A stretch of DNA of 64,000 bases, taken from Algoriphagus resistens. Lineage in GTDB: Bacteria; Bacteroidota; Bacteroidia; Cytophagales; Cyclobacteriaceae. Every line of letters starts with the position of its first letter. Positions within the stretch are counted from its first letter, which is position 1. Location: the NCBI RefSeq assembly GCF_001442615.1, contig NZ_LMXN01000003.1, positions 124,001-188,000 of the forward strand. Direction: 5' to 3'. The notes under the pieces were generated by a model that was given only the letters and a program-made list of their open reading frames with translations, was not told the DNA's origin and made no database searches. This document shows, piece after piece, positions 62,900-64,000 of this stretch. Position numbers and translations under genes: made by a program.

Positions 62900-64000
62900 T
62901 TACAGCAACTCATTCGCCAGATTTGCCAGCTCCGAGCGCTCACCTTTTTCCAGTTTGATATGCGCATAGAGCGGGTGATCTTTGACACGATCGATCAGGT
63001 AAGACAATCCGTTACTCTGAGAATCCAAATAAGGTGTATCGATTTGGAAAACATCCCCGGTGAAGATGATTTTGGTGTTTTCACCGGCCCTTGAGATGAT
63101 GGTCTTGATCTCATGTGGTGTAAGGTTCTGCGCTTCGTCTACGATAAAGAAGATATTGGAAAGTGAGCGTCCACGGATATAGGCCAATGGCTGAATCACC
63201 AGCTTTTCCTGATTTACCAACTCTGTGATTTTCTGAAACTCCTTATCCGTTTCCTTATATTGATTTTGGATGAATTTCAGATTATCCCAAAGCGGCTCCA
63301 TATAGGGATTAAGTTTGGATTTGATGTCCCCAGGAAGATATCCGATGTCCTTGTTACTCAAGGGCACAATGGGTCTAGCCAAGAAAATCTGCTTGTATTC
63401 TCTTCTTTGCTCCAGGGCACCCGCCAAAGCCAGCAAAGTCTTACCCGTACCAGCAACTCCCTGAATGGAAACCAAGCGGATATTTGGGTTGGTAATTGCG
63501 TGAAGAGCGAAAGTCTGCTCCGCATTTCTTGGCTTTACGTTATAGGCCAACTTTTTATCTACACGCTCAAGGATGCTTTCTTCAGAATTGTAATAGGCCA
63601 AAACTGAATTCTTATCACTTTTGAGTATGTAGTAAGCATTTGACTTTCTTTTCCTCGTACCCAAAACTGTCTTAGCCTCAATATAGCCCTGATCATAGAG
63701 CTTGTTTATATGCGATGGATCTATGTTGTCAAGGATATATTTTCCCGTATTTTCGAGCTCAACGATATTCTTGATTTTACCGGTCTCATAGTCTTCAGCA
63801 AGTAAATCAATTGATTTCGCCTTTAAGCGGAGATTAATATCTTTACTGACCAAGATTACTTTTCTTCCTTTTTCATGCTGTTTGAGGTAAAGCGCACAGT
63901 TGAGAATCTTGTGATCATTCTTCTCTTCGCCAAAAATCTCGTTGGCGTTGATCTGATTCTCGGGATTCATCAGTACCCTGAAGTTTCCCCTGGTCTTTCC
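62900..64000 (-). CDS. PhoH-family ATPase with N-terminal PIN domain, 5' truncated
   Basis: The frame is open to the window edge (residues such as GKTRGNFRVL lie before the Met at 63970), so the true start is outside. The visible part has the end of a PIN-like domain (KVILVSKDINLRLKAKS), a linker and a PhoH/RNA-helicase-like ATPase domain with Walker A VAGTGKT, Walker B FFIVDEAQNLTPHE, and IIFTGDVFQIDTPYLD. This is the YlaK/PhoH2-like layout, a predicted RNA helicase-nuclease. Cytoplasmic. Confidence 0.92.
   Translation of the reverse strand, partial: GKTRGNFRVLMNPENQINANEIFGEEKNDHKILNCALYLKQHEKGRKVILVSKDINLRLKAKSIDLLAEDYETGKIKNIVELENTGKYILDNIDPSHINKLYDQGYIEAKTVLGTRKRKSNAYYILKSDKNSVLAYYNSEESILERVDKKLAYNVKPRNAEQTFALHAITNPNIRLVSIQGVAGTGKTLLALAGALEQRREYKQIFLARPIVPLSNKDIGYLPGDIKSKLNPYMEPLWDNLKFIQNQYKETDKEFQKITELVNQEKLVIQPLAYIRGRSLSNIFFIVDEAQNLTPHEIKTIISRAGENTKIIFTGDVFQIDTPYLDSQSNGLSYLIDRVKDHPLYAHIKLEKGERSELANLANELL

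Overview
The window looks like a chromosome segment of a Bacteroidota bacterium, most likely a member of the Cyclobacteriaceae (Algoriphagus-like). The evidence is a SusC/SusD pair, a type IX secretion C-terminal sorting domain, DUF4270, LytS/LytTR two-component pairs, bacillithiol synthesis (BshA), a bacterial heptaprenylglyceryl-phosphate synthase, and promoters with a TANNTTTG -7 box instead of sigma70 boxes. The genus is an inference. No rRNA, tRNA, CRISPR array, prophage or intact transposase was seen.

Layout. 1-6.1 kb: end of an SRPBCC gene, a cupin, gamma-glutamyltransferase, an amino-acid permease and an ABC-F ATPase. 6.3-10.7 kb: a TonB-dependent receptor divergent from a GH29 alpha-L-fucosidase lipoprotein. 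10.9-13.2 kb: gluconate-2-dehydrogenase subunit-3-like protein and GMC oxidoreductase. 13.4-16.2 kb: bshA and a fatty-acid-hydroxylase-family gene embedded among copies of a 92-bp repeat. 16.2-18.5 kb: a YeeZ-type epimerase, a CsaA-like tRNA-binding protein, a small secreted protein and a HisA-like TIM barrel with an altered active site. 18.6-31.5 kb: a seven-gene minus-strand operon (SusC, SusD, FG-GAP/ASPIC lipoprotein, SUMF1-like protein, Gfo/Idh/MocA oxidoreductase, xylose-isomerase-like TIM barrel, YCF48-like lipoprotein) for uptake and oxidation of an unknown carbohydrate. 31.7-35.4 kb: a haem-binding lipoprotein and a T9SS-secreted YCF48 protein. 35.5-40.1 kb: a LytS/LytTR pair, two outer-membrane beta-barrel proteins and a lipid A-type acyltransferase. 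40.6-44.5 kb: GNAT, prfA, glmS. 44.6-49.8 kb: DUF4270 and a half-length glycogen synthase, divergent from panC-panD-flippase-like protein-zinc protease. 49.9-59.3 kb: acyl-CoA dehydrogenase, AraC regulator, GGGP synthase with two small membrane proteins, YkgJ-like protein, LOG-family protein, lytic transglycosylase, uvrA. 59.4-62.2 kb: a second LytS/LytTR pair and a solitary LytTR regulator behind another copy of the 92-bp repeat. 62.2-64 kb: a small membrane protein, a MITE-like inverted repeat and the truncated PhoH/PIN gene.

The main discovery candidate is the 92-bp repeat (six copies: 13427, 14773, 14874, 14964, 15734, 61307). Each unit begins with ATGAAA and ends exactly where the next ATGAAA begins. 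In three single or terminal copies that second ATGAAA is the start of a recognisable gene. In copy 15734 it opens only a four-codon frame in apparently decayed sequence. The units carry two overlapping potential stems that place the two start codons in competition for one CAT, and in three copies they encode a 30-31-residue peptide whose stop overlaps the following ATG. This suggests a start-codon-associated mobile or regulatory element. A second candidate is a TTCA-N12-TGAAG dyad found upstream of the 35.5-kb sensor kinase gene and of both neighbouring outer-membrane protein genes, which suggests a small local regulon.
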